A stretch of 6,764 nucleotides of DNA, from assembly GCA_049513815.1 (NCBI GenBank), contig JBEKVR010000203.1, positions 1 to 6,764 of the forward strand, in the 5' to 3' direction. Below are positions 1 to 6,420 of the stretch, in pieces (positions within the stretch are counted from its first letter, which is position 1; each line of letters starts with the position of its first letter). The position numbers were made by a program, and so were the translations under genes. The notes under the pieces are model-generated. The model searched no databases and was not told the DNA's origin. It was given only the letters and a program-made list of their open reading frames with translations. The DNA is from Roseiarcus sp049513815. GTDB taxonomy: Bacteria > Pseudomonadota > Alphaproteobacteria > Rhizobiales > Beijerinckiaceae.

Positions 1-480
1 GCCTCGTTTGACGGCAAGGAGCTGACGCTGTTCACCCTCGACGCCGGCGACGCGCTGCCGATCAACGAGGCCTCGATGTTCGAGGTCAAACGCGACGGAG
101 AGATCGTCATCTTCAGCGGCAAGGCGTTCCAGGAGCTGGCGCAGTGCGATCCCGATCTTGCCCGTTCGGCGATGCCGGCGATCAGCCGCATGCTGCGGCA
201 ATCGGCGCGGATGACCGAGGACATCGTCTTTCGATGCGTCAAACACCGCCTCGTTCGCGCGCTGTGCGACGCGGCGGCGCGCGACGGTCGTCGTTGCAAG
301 GAAGGCGTCGTGCTCGACGCGCCGCCCAGCGCCGAGGAATTTGCGATGAATATCGGCGCGACCCGCCAATCGGTGTCGACGATCATCGCCGAGCTGATTC
401 GCGATCGCGCAATCCGCCGCCTCGACGCCTCGGCGATCGCGATCGCCGATCTCGACCGGTTGAAGGCGATGCTCGAGTAA
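1..480 (+). CDS. Crp/Fnr-family transcriptional regulator, C-terminal part (5' end outside window)
   Basis: The reading frame is open from base 1, so the gene begins left of the window; an ATG at 76 is internal, because codons 1-25 continue the same protein. About 159 residues are visible. The first 45 or so fit the end of a cNMP-binding-type beta-roll (LTLFTLDAGDALPINEASM, then DGEIVIFSGKAF). Next come a long dimerisation helix (LARSAMPAISRMLRQ onward) and a winged helix-turn-helix, with SAEEFAMNIGATRQSVSTII as the HTH and TRQSVSTIIAEL as the recognition helix. The N-terminal region that would show FNR-type iron-sulfur cysteines is not visible, so oxygen, nitric oxide or another effector cannot be decided. 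The gene lies 40 bases upstream of hypB on the same strand and probably belongs to the same transcription unit. The family assignment is firm; the regulon is unknown. Confidence 0.88.
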   Translation, partial: ASFDGKELTLFTLDAGDALPINEASMFEVKRDGEIVIFSGKAFQELAQCDPDLARSAMPAISRMLRQSARMTEDIVFRCVKHRLVRALCDAAARDGRRCKEGVVLDAPPSAEEFAMNIGATRQSVSTIIAELIRDRAIRRLDASAIAIADLDRLKAMLE

Positions 481-506
481 GTCGATCGGCAGCTTCGCGC
501 CGAGAA

Positions 507-513
507 AGAGGAG
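507..513 (+). promoter_or_regulatory. Shine-Dalgarno site of hypB
   Basis: AGAGGAG lies 7 bases before the ATG at 521. This strong purine-rich match fixes the hypB start and shows that the 40-base gap after the regulator is a translation initiation region. Confidence 0.75.
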
Positions 514-520
514 ATACGCG

Positions 521-1237
521 ATGTGCGAGAGTTGCGGCTGCGGGTCGCACGGCGCCGAGACGATCGTCGTGCGCGAGAATCTGCTCGCGGCCAACGACCG
601 CGTCGCCGCGCACGTGCGCAAGCATTTCGACGCCCATCGCGTCCTCGCGATCAATCTCATGTCGTCGCCGGGCGCCGGCAAGACCAGCCTCCTGGAGGCG
701 ACGATCGCGGCCCTGCCGCCAGGCGTCCGGGTCGCTGTCATCGAAGGCGACCTCGAGACCGAGAACGACGCGGAGCGCATCCGTCGGCGCGGCGTCAAGG
801 CGGTGCAGATCACCACCGGCGTCGCCTGCCACCTCGACGCGACGATGGTCCACGACGCGCTCGACGAGATGAGTCTCGACGACGTGGACATTGTGTTCAT
901 CGAAAACGTCGGCAATCTCGTCTGCCCAGCGGACTTCGACATCGGCCAACATCGCAACGTCGTGCTGCTGTCGGTGACCGAGGGCGACGACAAGCCGGAG
1001 AAGTACCCGGTGATTTTCCGCAACGCCGACCTCGTCCTCATCACCAAGACCGACCTCCTGCCGTATCTGGACGACTTCGACGTGGGGCGCGCGTTGGGCG
1101 CGGTCGCAAGGCTGCGCGGCGGCGGCCGGGTGAAGGAAGTCTCCGCCAAGACGACGCGCGGCCTTGACGGCTGGATGGATTGGCTCGTCGCCGAACTCGC
1201 CGCCAACCGCCTCCCGCAACCGGCGGCAGTCGCCTGA
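521..1237 (+). CDS. hypB: HypB, GTPase for nickel insertion into [NiFe]-hydrogenase
   Basis: 238 residues. HypB is a cytoplasmic SIMIBI-class GTPase that binds nickel and, with HypA, delivers it to the hydrogenase large subunit. Visible hallmarks include the N-terminal high-affinity nickel motif CxxCGC (C2, C5, C7, in MCESCGCG) and the P-loop SSPGAGKTS (48-56). The switch segment is EGDLET (75-80). The GTPase-domain metal site is C103-H104 (GVACHLD) plus C135 (ENVGNLVCP), the G4 motif TKTD is at 175-178, and the SAK motif is at 208-210. The ATG at 521 is chosen because the cysteine motif begins immediately and a good ribosome site precedes it. Unlike many HypB proteins there is no histidine-rich stretch after the CxxCGC motif (only H10 nearby), so a nickel-storage role is unlikely. 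No hypA or other hyp gene is next to it; moaA follows after about 38 bases. Confidence 0.95.
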   Translation: MCESCGCGSHGAETIVVRENLLAANDRVAAHVRKHFDAHRVLAINLMSSPGAGKTSLLEATIAALPPGVRVAVIEGDLETENDAERIRRRGVKAVQITTGVACHLDATMVHDALDEMSLDDVDIVFIENVGNLVCPADFDIGQHRNVVLLSVTEGDDKPEKYPVIFRNADLVLITKTDLLPYLDDFDVGRALGAVARLRGGGRVKEVSAKTTRGLDGWMDWLVAELAANRLPQPAAVA

Positions 1238-1275
1238 ATGTCCTCAACCCGTCACGCTGGCGAGCGCGCGCGTCC

Positions 1276-2349
1276 ATGACGGCGCCGCTTTCCGACTCTC
1301 GTCCGCGGGCGACGGACGCCTTGGCGGCGACGGCCGGCGCCGCCGCCGTGGCGCCGCGGCTCGTCGATCCGTTCGGCCGCGCGATCACCTACCTCCGGCT
1401 GTCGGTGACCGATCGCTGCAACTTCCGCTGCGTCTATTGCATGGCGGAGAAGATGACGTTCCTGCCGCATGCCGAGGTGCTTCGGCTCGAGGAACTCGAT
1501 CGGTTGTGCGCGATCTTCATCGGCCTCGGGGTGAGGAAGATCAGGCTGACCGGCGGCGAACCGCTGGTGCGGCGCGGCGTGATGAACTTGGTCCAGTCGC
1601 TGTCGCGCCGCCTCAACGCATGCGAACTCGATGAGCTGACGCTGACCACCAATGGCTCGCAGCTGGCGCAACACGCCGGCGAGCTCGCCGCCTGCGGCGT
1701 GAAGCGGGTGAACGTTTCGTTGGACACACTCGACGCGGCGACGTTCGCGGCGATCTCGCGGCGCGGCGCGCTGTCCGACGTGCTGGCGGGCGTCGAAGCG
1801 GCCGATCGCGCCGGGCTCAAGGTCAAGATCAACGCGGTGGCGCAGAAAGGCCTCACCGAGGAAAGCGCCGTGTCGTTGGTTCGTTGGGCGCACGGTCGGG
1901 GTTACGATCTCACCTTCATCGAGGTGATGCCGCTCGGCGACGTCGAGGGCGAGTGGTCGCAACGGTTCCTGTCGCTGACCGAGTTGCGCGCCCAACTGGC
2001 CGAGCGTCTGACGCTGGCGCCGACGGCCTATCGCAGCAGCGGCCCGGCGCGCTACTGGCGGGTCGAAGAGACGGGCGGGCGCATCGGCTTCATTACGCCG
2101 ATGACGCACAGCTTCTGCGACAGCTGCAATCGTGTGCGCGTCGCCTGCTCGGGCCGAATGTATCTCTGCCTCGGCAACGAAGGAGCTGTGGACCTGGGCA
2201 AAGCGCTTCGCGAAAGCGACGACGACCGCGACGTTGTGGCGGTCATCCGCTCGGGCGTGGCGCGGAAGCCGAAGGGCCACGCCTTCGGATCAAGCGAGGC
2301 GAGGACGCCGCGCGCCTCCGACCGGTCGATCAGCCTCACCGGCGGATAG
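1276..2349 (+). CDS. moaA: MoaA, GTP 3',8-cyclase (molybdenum cofactor biosynthesis)
   Basis: 357 residues from the ATG at 1276. MoaA is a radical-SAM enzyme that converts GTP to 3',8-cyclo-GTP, the first step of molybdopterin synthesis (with MoaC). The N-terminal SAM cluster motif CNFRCVYC (Cx3Cx2C; C48, C52, C55) is intact. So are the SAM-binding GGEP (93-96) and the second 4Fe-4S cluster motif Cx2Cx13C (C281, C284, C298), which sits in FCDSCNRVRVAC with the GTP-contacting arginines of NRVR. The protein ends in the conserved SLTGG, whose terminal glycines are needed in the family. The segment before the end (AFGSSEARTPRAS) departs from the usual GHDF-x-I-x-R pattern but keeps the length. 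Start choice is uncertain: the ribosome site before 1276 is weak, and a GTG at 1348 would give 333 residues, nearer the E. coli length. A TTG at 1180 would overlap hypB. It probably shares a transcript with hypB. Confidence 0.95.
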   Translation: MTAPLSDSRPRATDALAATAGAAAVAPRLVDPFGRAITYLRLSVTDRCNFRCVYCMAEKMTFLPHAEVLRLEELDRLCAIFIGLGVRKIRLTGGEPLVRRGVMNLVQSLSRRLNACELDELTLTTNGSQLAQHAGELAACGVKRVNVSLDTLDAATFAAISRRGALSDVLAGVEAADRAGLKVKINAVAQKGLTEESAVSLVRWAHGRGYDLTFIEVMPLGDVEGEWSQRFLSLTELRAQLAERLTLAPTAYRSSGPARYWRVEETGGRIGFITPMTHSFCDSCNRVRVACSGRMYLCLGNEGAVDLGKALRESDDDRDVVAVIRSGVARKPKGHAFGSSEARTPRASDRSISLTGG

Positions 2350-2370
2350 GCGGCCAATTCACCGCTTCGC

Positions 2371-2391
2371 CTGACGGCTGAGGCGCGTCAG
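2371..2391. terminator. Hairpin just after moaA
   Basis: CTGACG (2371-2376) and CGTCAG (2386-2391) pair around a 9-base loop, 21 bases past the moaA stop. There is no T-tract, so this is a possible transcript 3' end rather than a standard intrinsic terminator. Confidence 0.3.
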
Positions 2392-2417
2392 TCGACGGCG
2401 ACCACGACGCCGACGAC
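2391..2417. terminator. Second hairpin in the convergent gap between moaA and the minus-strand glycosyltransferase
   Basis: GTCGACGGCG (2391-2400) pairs with CGCCGACGAC (2408-2417) with one mismatch and a 7-base loop. It directly abuts the preceding hairpin. A further 5-bp stem with a GAGA loop lies at 2447-2460 (GCGCC/GGCGC). Stacked stems between convergent genes fit bidirectional termination, but there is no T-run on either strand. Confidence 0.3.
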
Positions 2418-2557
2418 TGCGCCAATGATCCAGGAATGCGGCCGGCGCGCCGAGAGGCGCCAGTCCAAGCGTCGGTTTGCGTAACGTTAGCCAAGGGCAG
2501 CGTCACCGCCCTGCCAGCGACGCTCGTGAATGAAGCGGCGCGGAGCCTTGACGCCAA

Positions 2558-3910
2558 TCAGACGGCCGCGCGGCGCGCCTGTTCGCGGTCGGGAAGCGCG
2601 GCGATTCCCTTTGCGAGTTCGAATCCTGCGAGCGCGTCGTAGCCGCCGATGATTTCTTGCACCTCCATGCTTGCGTCCTGCTTCCAGAACGACAAATGCG
2701 AAGCCACAAACCGCGGGAATATGCAATTGTGCTTTTTCGCTCTCTTGCGAGCCCCGTAACAGAGATCATGCTCGTCATCGAACATGACGTCGGGGATAAA
2801 ACCGAGATCCTTACCGAGGAGAGCGACGAAGTTGATACTAATTCTCTGATTCCACGCAATCGGTTCACCCCCCGCGGCGTTGAATCGGTTGGGTCGATTC
2901 AAGAACAAGTGGTGTAAGCGTTCGGCTTTGGCGCCGTCGCTCCACAGTGAACCGCAGAGACCGTTCGGCGGCAGCTCGAACACATCGTCTTTCTGGGGAA
3001 TGACGCCCGACCTCTGCTGAAAGAAGGCGCAAACCCCGTTGTTGACGACGTTCGCGCTGACCATGAAGAATTCCTCGCGACTCCGCCGGAAGGCGATGAA
3101 TTCCTCGAGCTTGTCGAGATCGAAATAGACGATATCGTCGTCGCATTTGAGAATGACGGCGTCTGAATACTCCGCCGCGTTCGCGTTGTAGTACTGATAC
3201 GCGCGCGTATAAAACATCGCGTCGGGCGGGAAGTGCGCTTCTGGTCCGACGACAAAACGACGTTCGGGGCATTCCCCAAACTCGGCGAACCGCCAGTCTC
3301 CATTCGCCCCGAAGCCCGTCCGATACAGCACTTCAAAGGTGCCTCGGTTCACAGGCGCCGGATCTTGCAGCACGGACTCGCCTGCGACACACACTTTGAG
3401 CCCCTGCTCGCCGATCTCAAGTTCGACATCCAAGAAGTCGAACTCCGGAAGCAATCCGGGGGTGCTGCGGACGACGATCGGCGTCAGGTTCGGATCGCGC
3501 GAAGCCACGTCGACGAGAGCGTCCCGGCTATCGAATCTGCGAATCGCGCTGGCCATATTGTTCCAGCCGCCCAGGACAATTTCATAATCCGGCCCCTCGC
3601 CCGAGACGCGCCGAAGACCCAGGTGCGCATCGTTCGTCGCTCGAAAGCTGAAGCGCAGATTCGTCTGGGCGCCTTGGAGGTCAAGTTGACGAGGAGATCG
3701 ATAGTACTCCAGCGAGCTGTTGGGCGTCGCCTGCGTCACAGGAAATCGCTCCCGCAGCCACCCGGAATCGTCGGCGTTGCGGGCGAAGTCCCACACGTGC
3801 CATTCGTCGATCAGGCCCCGCTCGATCGCAGCGTCGACGTAGCGAGTCAGGAGCTGCATTCGATCGCGGCGACCGGCGAAAGTGACAAGAATTGTCTTTT
3901 GCTCACCCAT
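2558..3910 (-). CDS. Glycosyltransferase-like protein with an inserted FAMeT-type domain
   Basis: 450 residues. I do not recognise a named gene. Residues 5-60 (ILVTFAGRRDRM..., then a DEWHVWDF strand) look like the start of a GT-A-type Rossmann half. About 84-208 resembles the farnesoic acid O-methyltransferase-type beta domain (PF12248-like): LRFSFRATNDAHLGL, then DYEIVLGGWNNMASAIRR, and a closing VLYRTGFGANGDWRF. About 215-435 resumes a transferase fold with AVILKCDDDIVYFDLDKL, where D257-D259 form a DxD-like metal and nucleotide-sugar site. It continues with ISINFVALLGKDLGFI, MFDDEHDLCYGARKR and a late FVASHLSFWKQ (H405, a candidate metal ligand). There is no signal peptide or membrane segment, so it is likely cytoplasmic. 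The ATG at 3910 has a good ribosome site. It lies 66 bases downstream of the GT41 gene, probably in one operon. Its 3' part is clearly lower in GC than the left-hand genes. Sugar and acceptor are unknown; the FAMeT call is from pattern memory, not a search. Confidence 0.7.
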   Translation of the reverse strand: MGEQKTILVTFAGRRDRMQLLTRYVDAAIERGLIDEWHVWDFARNADDSGWLRERFPVTQATPNSSLEYYRSPRQLDLQGAQTNLRFSFRATNDAHLGLRRVSGEGPDYEIVLGGWNNMASAIRRFDSRDALVDVASRDPNLTPIVVRSTPGLLPEFDFLDVELEIGEQGLKVCVAGESVLQDPAPVNRGTFEVLYRTGFGANGDWRFAEFGECPERRFVVGPEAHFPPDAMFYTRAYQYYNANAAEYSDAVILKCDDDIVYFDLDKLEEFIAFRRSREEFFMVSANVVNNGVCAFFQQRSGVIPQKDDVFELPPNGLCGSLWSDGAKAERLHHLFLNRPNRFNAAGGEPIAWNQRISINFVALLGKDLGFIPDVMFDDEHDLCYGARKRAKKHNCIFPRFVASHLSFWKQDASMEVQEIIGGYDALAGFELAKGIAALPDREQARRAAV

Positions 3911-3914
3911 CGTG

Positions 3915-3921
3915 CACCTTT
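3915..3921 (-). promoter_or_regulatory. Shine-Dalgarno site of the FAMeT-containing glycosyltransferase
   Basis: On the minus strand AAAGGTG precedes the ATG at 3910, with 6 bases between AAAGG and the start. It supports that start and independent translation within the two-gene unit. Confidence 0.6.
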
Positions 3922-3976
3922 CGCATTCCGAACGTTCGAGGCGATTGCCAAGGCCTCGCGATGCAGAACCGCGCCG

Positions 3977-6055
3977 CTACGCCGTAGCGTCCCGCCGCGG
4001 CGCGTCGTTCTCGCGCCCCCGCTGCCAAAGCCTCTTGTCCGGCGGGATCGCCGCGCAGGCGTTCCATTTTGCGAGGCGCTCGAGATACAGAGATCGATAG
4101 GATGGCTCGTCCAGGAGTTCGATGTTCTCTAGGTCCAGTTCGGCGGCGATGTCGTAGTAGATGTTGAGATTCGTCAGATCGGGAATCGGCGTCGCGCCCC
4201 GCTCGCATTCGCTCTGCATTTGCCAGAACAACTCTTCGAGACGACGCGCCAGCGCCGGGATGTCGTGAAGAACGCTCGACTCGCGCCCAAGCCGCAATTG
4301 CTCGCGATACCGAACCAGGCTTTGCGGTTCCCGGCCGAATGCAATCGCGCGCTGCACGTACTCTTGGGGCGTGCGGCAGATCAGGTCCTCGAGACCCGCG
4401 GCGGCGACTACGCTGCTGCAAAACCGCGACGCGAAGCTCCGCCCTTGAAGCGTGAGGATCGGCAGACCCATGGTCAGAGCGTCCGCTGCGGTGGAATGCG
4501 CGCCGTAAGGCGTCGAGTCGAGGAAGAGATCGGCCAGCGGTATGCGAGCCAGATGATGAGAGTTCGCGGCCTTTTGCGCGAAAAGGAGGCGCTCGGCGCT
4601 CACGCCTCTTTCCGCGGCGGCGTCGCGCAGTCGTTGGTTCGTGTCGGCCTCGCCCGTAAGGAGCCAGAGCACGCTGTTTGGAACTTCCCTGAGGATCGTC
4701 ATCCAGCGCGCGAAGCAATTCGCGGTTAGTTTCTGCATCCCGTTCAGAGAGGCGTAGACGAAAGCGTCGTCGGGCAAGCCAACCTGGGCGCGGGTTGGCT
4801 TGAAGGCGCTGATTTGCCGTTTGCGATCGATCGGCTGGTTGCAGGGAATCCGCAGAACCCGCTCGGAGTAGAAGATCTCGTTTTCCGGCGGGATGATGTG
4901 TCCGTCCGCAATGAGATAGTGGTGATAGGGGCTTCCCATAGTGCCCGGATAGCCGCACCAATTCACGGCGACCGGGGCCGGCCTGTAGGCAAAGATCTTG
5001 GTGCGCGCGTGTTTGGTGTAGCCGTTGAGATCGACGAGGATGTCGATCTCGTCATCCGCGATCTTTTGCGCCGCCTGGAGGTCGGACAATCGGCCGATGT
5101 CGCACCAGTGATCGACGGCGGCCCTTATTCTTTCGTGCGTCGTATCGCCTGAACGGGGGTCGCCGCTATAATAGGCGAAGATCTCGACCTTCGACTTGTC
5201 GTGCAACTCGAAAACTTCACAGAGTGCGAAGCCGACCGCGTGCTCCCGCAAGTCGGACGAAACATAGCCGATACGAAGACGCTTGCCGGTTCCGATCTTG
5301 TTCCGCGGCGCGGGCGGTCTGATTGGGCCGGGTTCCGGGCGGCCGACGGACGTTTTGTTGAACATGTGCGCCTTGGCGAGCTGAAACATCGGATCGTCGG
5401 CGTAGGCGGCGAGCGAAATCGGCGAGATCGCGTCCAGCATTTGTTTGGGCGTCGCGTACTCGGACGGAAGAAGTGTGGGCCATTTGCACTGCCGCTGCCG
5501 CACGGAGATCCAATGCTGGCCCGCCTCCGTCTTGTCCGGCCGAAGCTCGACCGCTTGCCGGAGGGCCTCTTCCGCGCCCGGGAATTGCTCTGAATTCTCC
5601 AAGACCCGGCCGATATGCTGCAGGGCCATGAGTTTGTAGCCGACACTCCCAGGCGTCACGCTCGTGGAGGCGTCGACCAGATCCCGCCAATAACCGACAG
5701 CCCGAACGCTGTCGCCGGCGTCCTCCAGCGCGCGACCCAGGTTTATGCGGGCCGGCGCGAACTTCGGGTCGACCCGGGCGCACTCTTGCAACGCGTTGAT
5801 CGCGCCGGCCAGATCGCCGACCTCGCGCAAAGCGACCGAATAGTTGAAATAGGCGAGATGGACGAGGGAGTGATCGCCATTGAAAGCGATCCAGATCTTG
5901 TAGACCTCGACCCGCGCCCGCGCCGCGTCGCCGCCGCTTAGACCCTGCGCGATTCGAATGAGCTCCGGCAGGGCGAGTTGGCGATTCCTGGCTCGCTCGA
6001 TGACCGCCGAAACCGCATCATCGGAGTTCTGAACCTGGCTGTTGGCTGTCGACAT
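3977..6055 (-). CDS. TPR-containing GT41 (O-GlcNAc transferase / SPINDLY-like) protein glycosyltransferase
   Basis: 692 residues from the ATG at 6055. Family members are soluble enzymes that transfer a sugar from a nucleotide donor to Ser/Thr (O-GlcNAc or O-fucose) or, in HMW1C-type members, Asn of proteins. TPR-like helices occupy about 65-175 (for example SVALREVGDLAGAINALQEC). The GT41 catalytic region follows. RIGYVSSDLREHAVGF (261-276) has the conserved His, and DLNGYTKHARTKIFAYRP plus NWCGYPGTMG span about 342-374. ASLNGMQKLT (435-444) has a lysine matching the human OGT donor-binding lysine. LFLDSTPYGAHSTAADALTM (510-529) matches the OGT GHTTGMD donor loop as H520-S-T-A-A-D525, and ASRFCSSVVAAAGL follows. 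The C-terminal 60 residues carry a YxxLYLERLAKW-type tail. The ATG start has a modest GGAAG site; a GTG at 6103 lacks one. Donor sugar is not predictable. The neighbouring Ser/Thr-rich repeat protein is a candidate substrate. Confidence 0.92.
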   Translation of the reverse strand: MSTANSQVQNSDDAVSAVIERARNRQLALPELIRIAQGLSGGDAARARVEVYKIWIAFNGDHSLVHLAYFNYSVALREVGDLAGAINALQECARVDPKFAPARINLGRALEDAGDSVRAVGYWRDLVDASTSVTPGSVGYKLMALQHIGRVLENSEQFPGAEEALRQAVELRPDKTEAGQHWISVRQRQCKWPTLLPSEYATPKQMLDAISPISLAAYADDPMFQLAKAHMFNKTSVGRPEPGPIRPPAPRNKIGTGKRLRIGYVSSDLREHAVGFALCEVFELHDKSKVEIFAYYSGDPRSGDTTHERIRAAVDHWCDIGRLSDLQAAQKIADDEIDILVDLNGYTKHARTKIFAYRPAPVAVNWCGYPGTMGSPYHHYLIADGHIIPPENEIFYSERVLRIPCNQPIDRKRQISAFKPTRAQVGLPDDAFVYASLNGMQKLTANCFARWMTILREVPNSVLWLLTGEADTNQRLRDAAAERGVSAERLLFAQKAANSHHLARIPLADLFLDSTPYGAHSTAADALTMGLPILTLQGRSFASRFCSSVVAAAGLEDLICRTPQEYVQRAIAFGREPQSLVRYREQLRLGRESSVLHDIPALARRLEELFWQMQSECERGATPIPDLTNLNIYYDIAAELDLENIELLDEPSYRSLYLERLAKWNACAAIPPDKRLWQRGRENDAPRRDATA

Positions 6056-6133
6056 GGCGCTTCCGGTCTTCGCGCGCGCGCCAGCTCTTTGCGGGTGACA
6101 CACGCTTTGACGCGGATGAAATCAACCCACGCT

Positions 6134-6156
6134 TACGCGAGCCTTACGTACGCGAG
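6134..6156. repeat. Short direct repeat TACGCGAG x2 upstream of the GT41 gene
   Basis: TACGCGAG occurs at 6134-6141 and 6149-6156 (15 bases apart). CTTAC also occurs twice at 11-base spacing (6132 and 6143). It is 79 or more bases upstream of the GT41 start, so an operator is possible but unproven. Confidence 0.3.
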
Positions 6157-6380
6157 GGGTGACGTCGCTTGCCGACAAAGCGAAATCGCCGCAGCCGCAT
6201 TCTCGTCGGCCCGAGAGCCTTTTCGTTGCGGGTCCTTCCATTCCAACGCGCCGCACGGCCCGACACCCCGTCACTGAGGCAAACGGTCCGTCTCCGGCGC
6301 GAACCACGCAGACAAACGACCTTGCCGTCTAGCCGGCGGGACGCCTCGCAGAAGAAGGAAGTCGGTCAGCGCGCTTCGCA

Positions 6381-6411
6381 GTCCAGGCGTTCAGAGACTG
6401 AACGCCTGGAC
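6381..6411 (-). terminator. Perfect 14-bp hairpin after the repeat-protein gene
   Basis: GTCCAGGCGTTCAG (6381-6394) and CTGAACGCCTGGAC (6398-6411) are exact inverse complements with a 3-base loop. The stem begins 9 bases past the minus-strand stop codon of the octad-repeat gene. There is no T-run downstream on either strand, so it may be an intrinsic-like terminator, a 3' mRNA-stabilising stem or a small palindromic element. Position favours a role at the transcript end. Confidence 0.6.
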
Positions 6412-6420
6412 CTGTGAGGC

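Larger units (their letters stand above)
6056..6420. other. Intergenic region between the repeat-protein gene and the GT41 gene
   Basis: 365 bases with no convincing gene. Next to the repeat-protein stop is a perfect hairpin (6381-6411). Nearer the GT41 start are two copies of TACGCGAG 15 bases apart (6134-6141 and 6149-6156) and a GC-alternating stretch (6070-6081) in the presumed leader. On the minus strand a weak GGAAG site (6064-6060) lies 4 bases before the ATG at 6055. I see no convincing -35/-10 pair or tRNA here. The distance and hairpin suggest that the GT41 gene has its own promoter in this region. Confidence 0.5.

Noticed and set aside
383..1219. Long minus-strand open frame opposite hypB
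   Set aside because: It lies antisense to a clearly coding gene and is Arg/His/Asp-rich with no recognisable domain, as expected for antisense frames in GC-rich DNA.
1180..1275. TTG at 1180 as the moaA start, giving a 389-residue protein
   Set aside because: It would overlap the last 58 bases of hypB, and its added residues have no counterpart in MoaA. ATG 1276 or GTG 1348 is better.
1252..2280. Long minus-strand open frame opposite moaA
   Set aside because: Antisense shadow of an intact MoaA with all catalytic motifs on the + strand.
3937..3958. Hairpin CGAGGC/GCCTCG in the 66-base gap between the two glycosyltransferase genes
   Set aside because: Only a 6-bp stem with a 10-base loop and no T-run; too weak to call a terminator within a likely operon.
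3233..4132. 299-residue + strand open frame across the two glycosyltransferase genes
   Set aside because: It spans two minus-strand genes and their gap, shows no domain, and is compositionally a shadow.
3903..4961. 352-residue minus-strand open frame overlapping the GT41 gene in another frame
   Set aside because: Arg/Ser/Pro-rich out-of-frame shadow of the GT41 catalytic region.
6056..6103. GTG at 6103 as the GT41 start, adding 16 residues
   Set aside because: No ribosome site precedes it, and the added residues are not protein-like for the family. ATG 6055 has a GGAAG site.
6104..6128. FNR/ANR-like box (TTGAT ... TCAA on the minus strand) upstream of the GT41 gene
   Set aside because: The half-sites are about 10 bases apart instead of 4, so it does not match the TTGAT-N4-ATCAA consensus.
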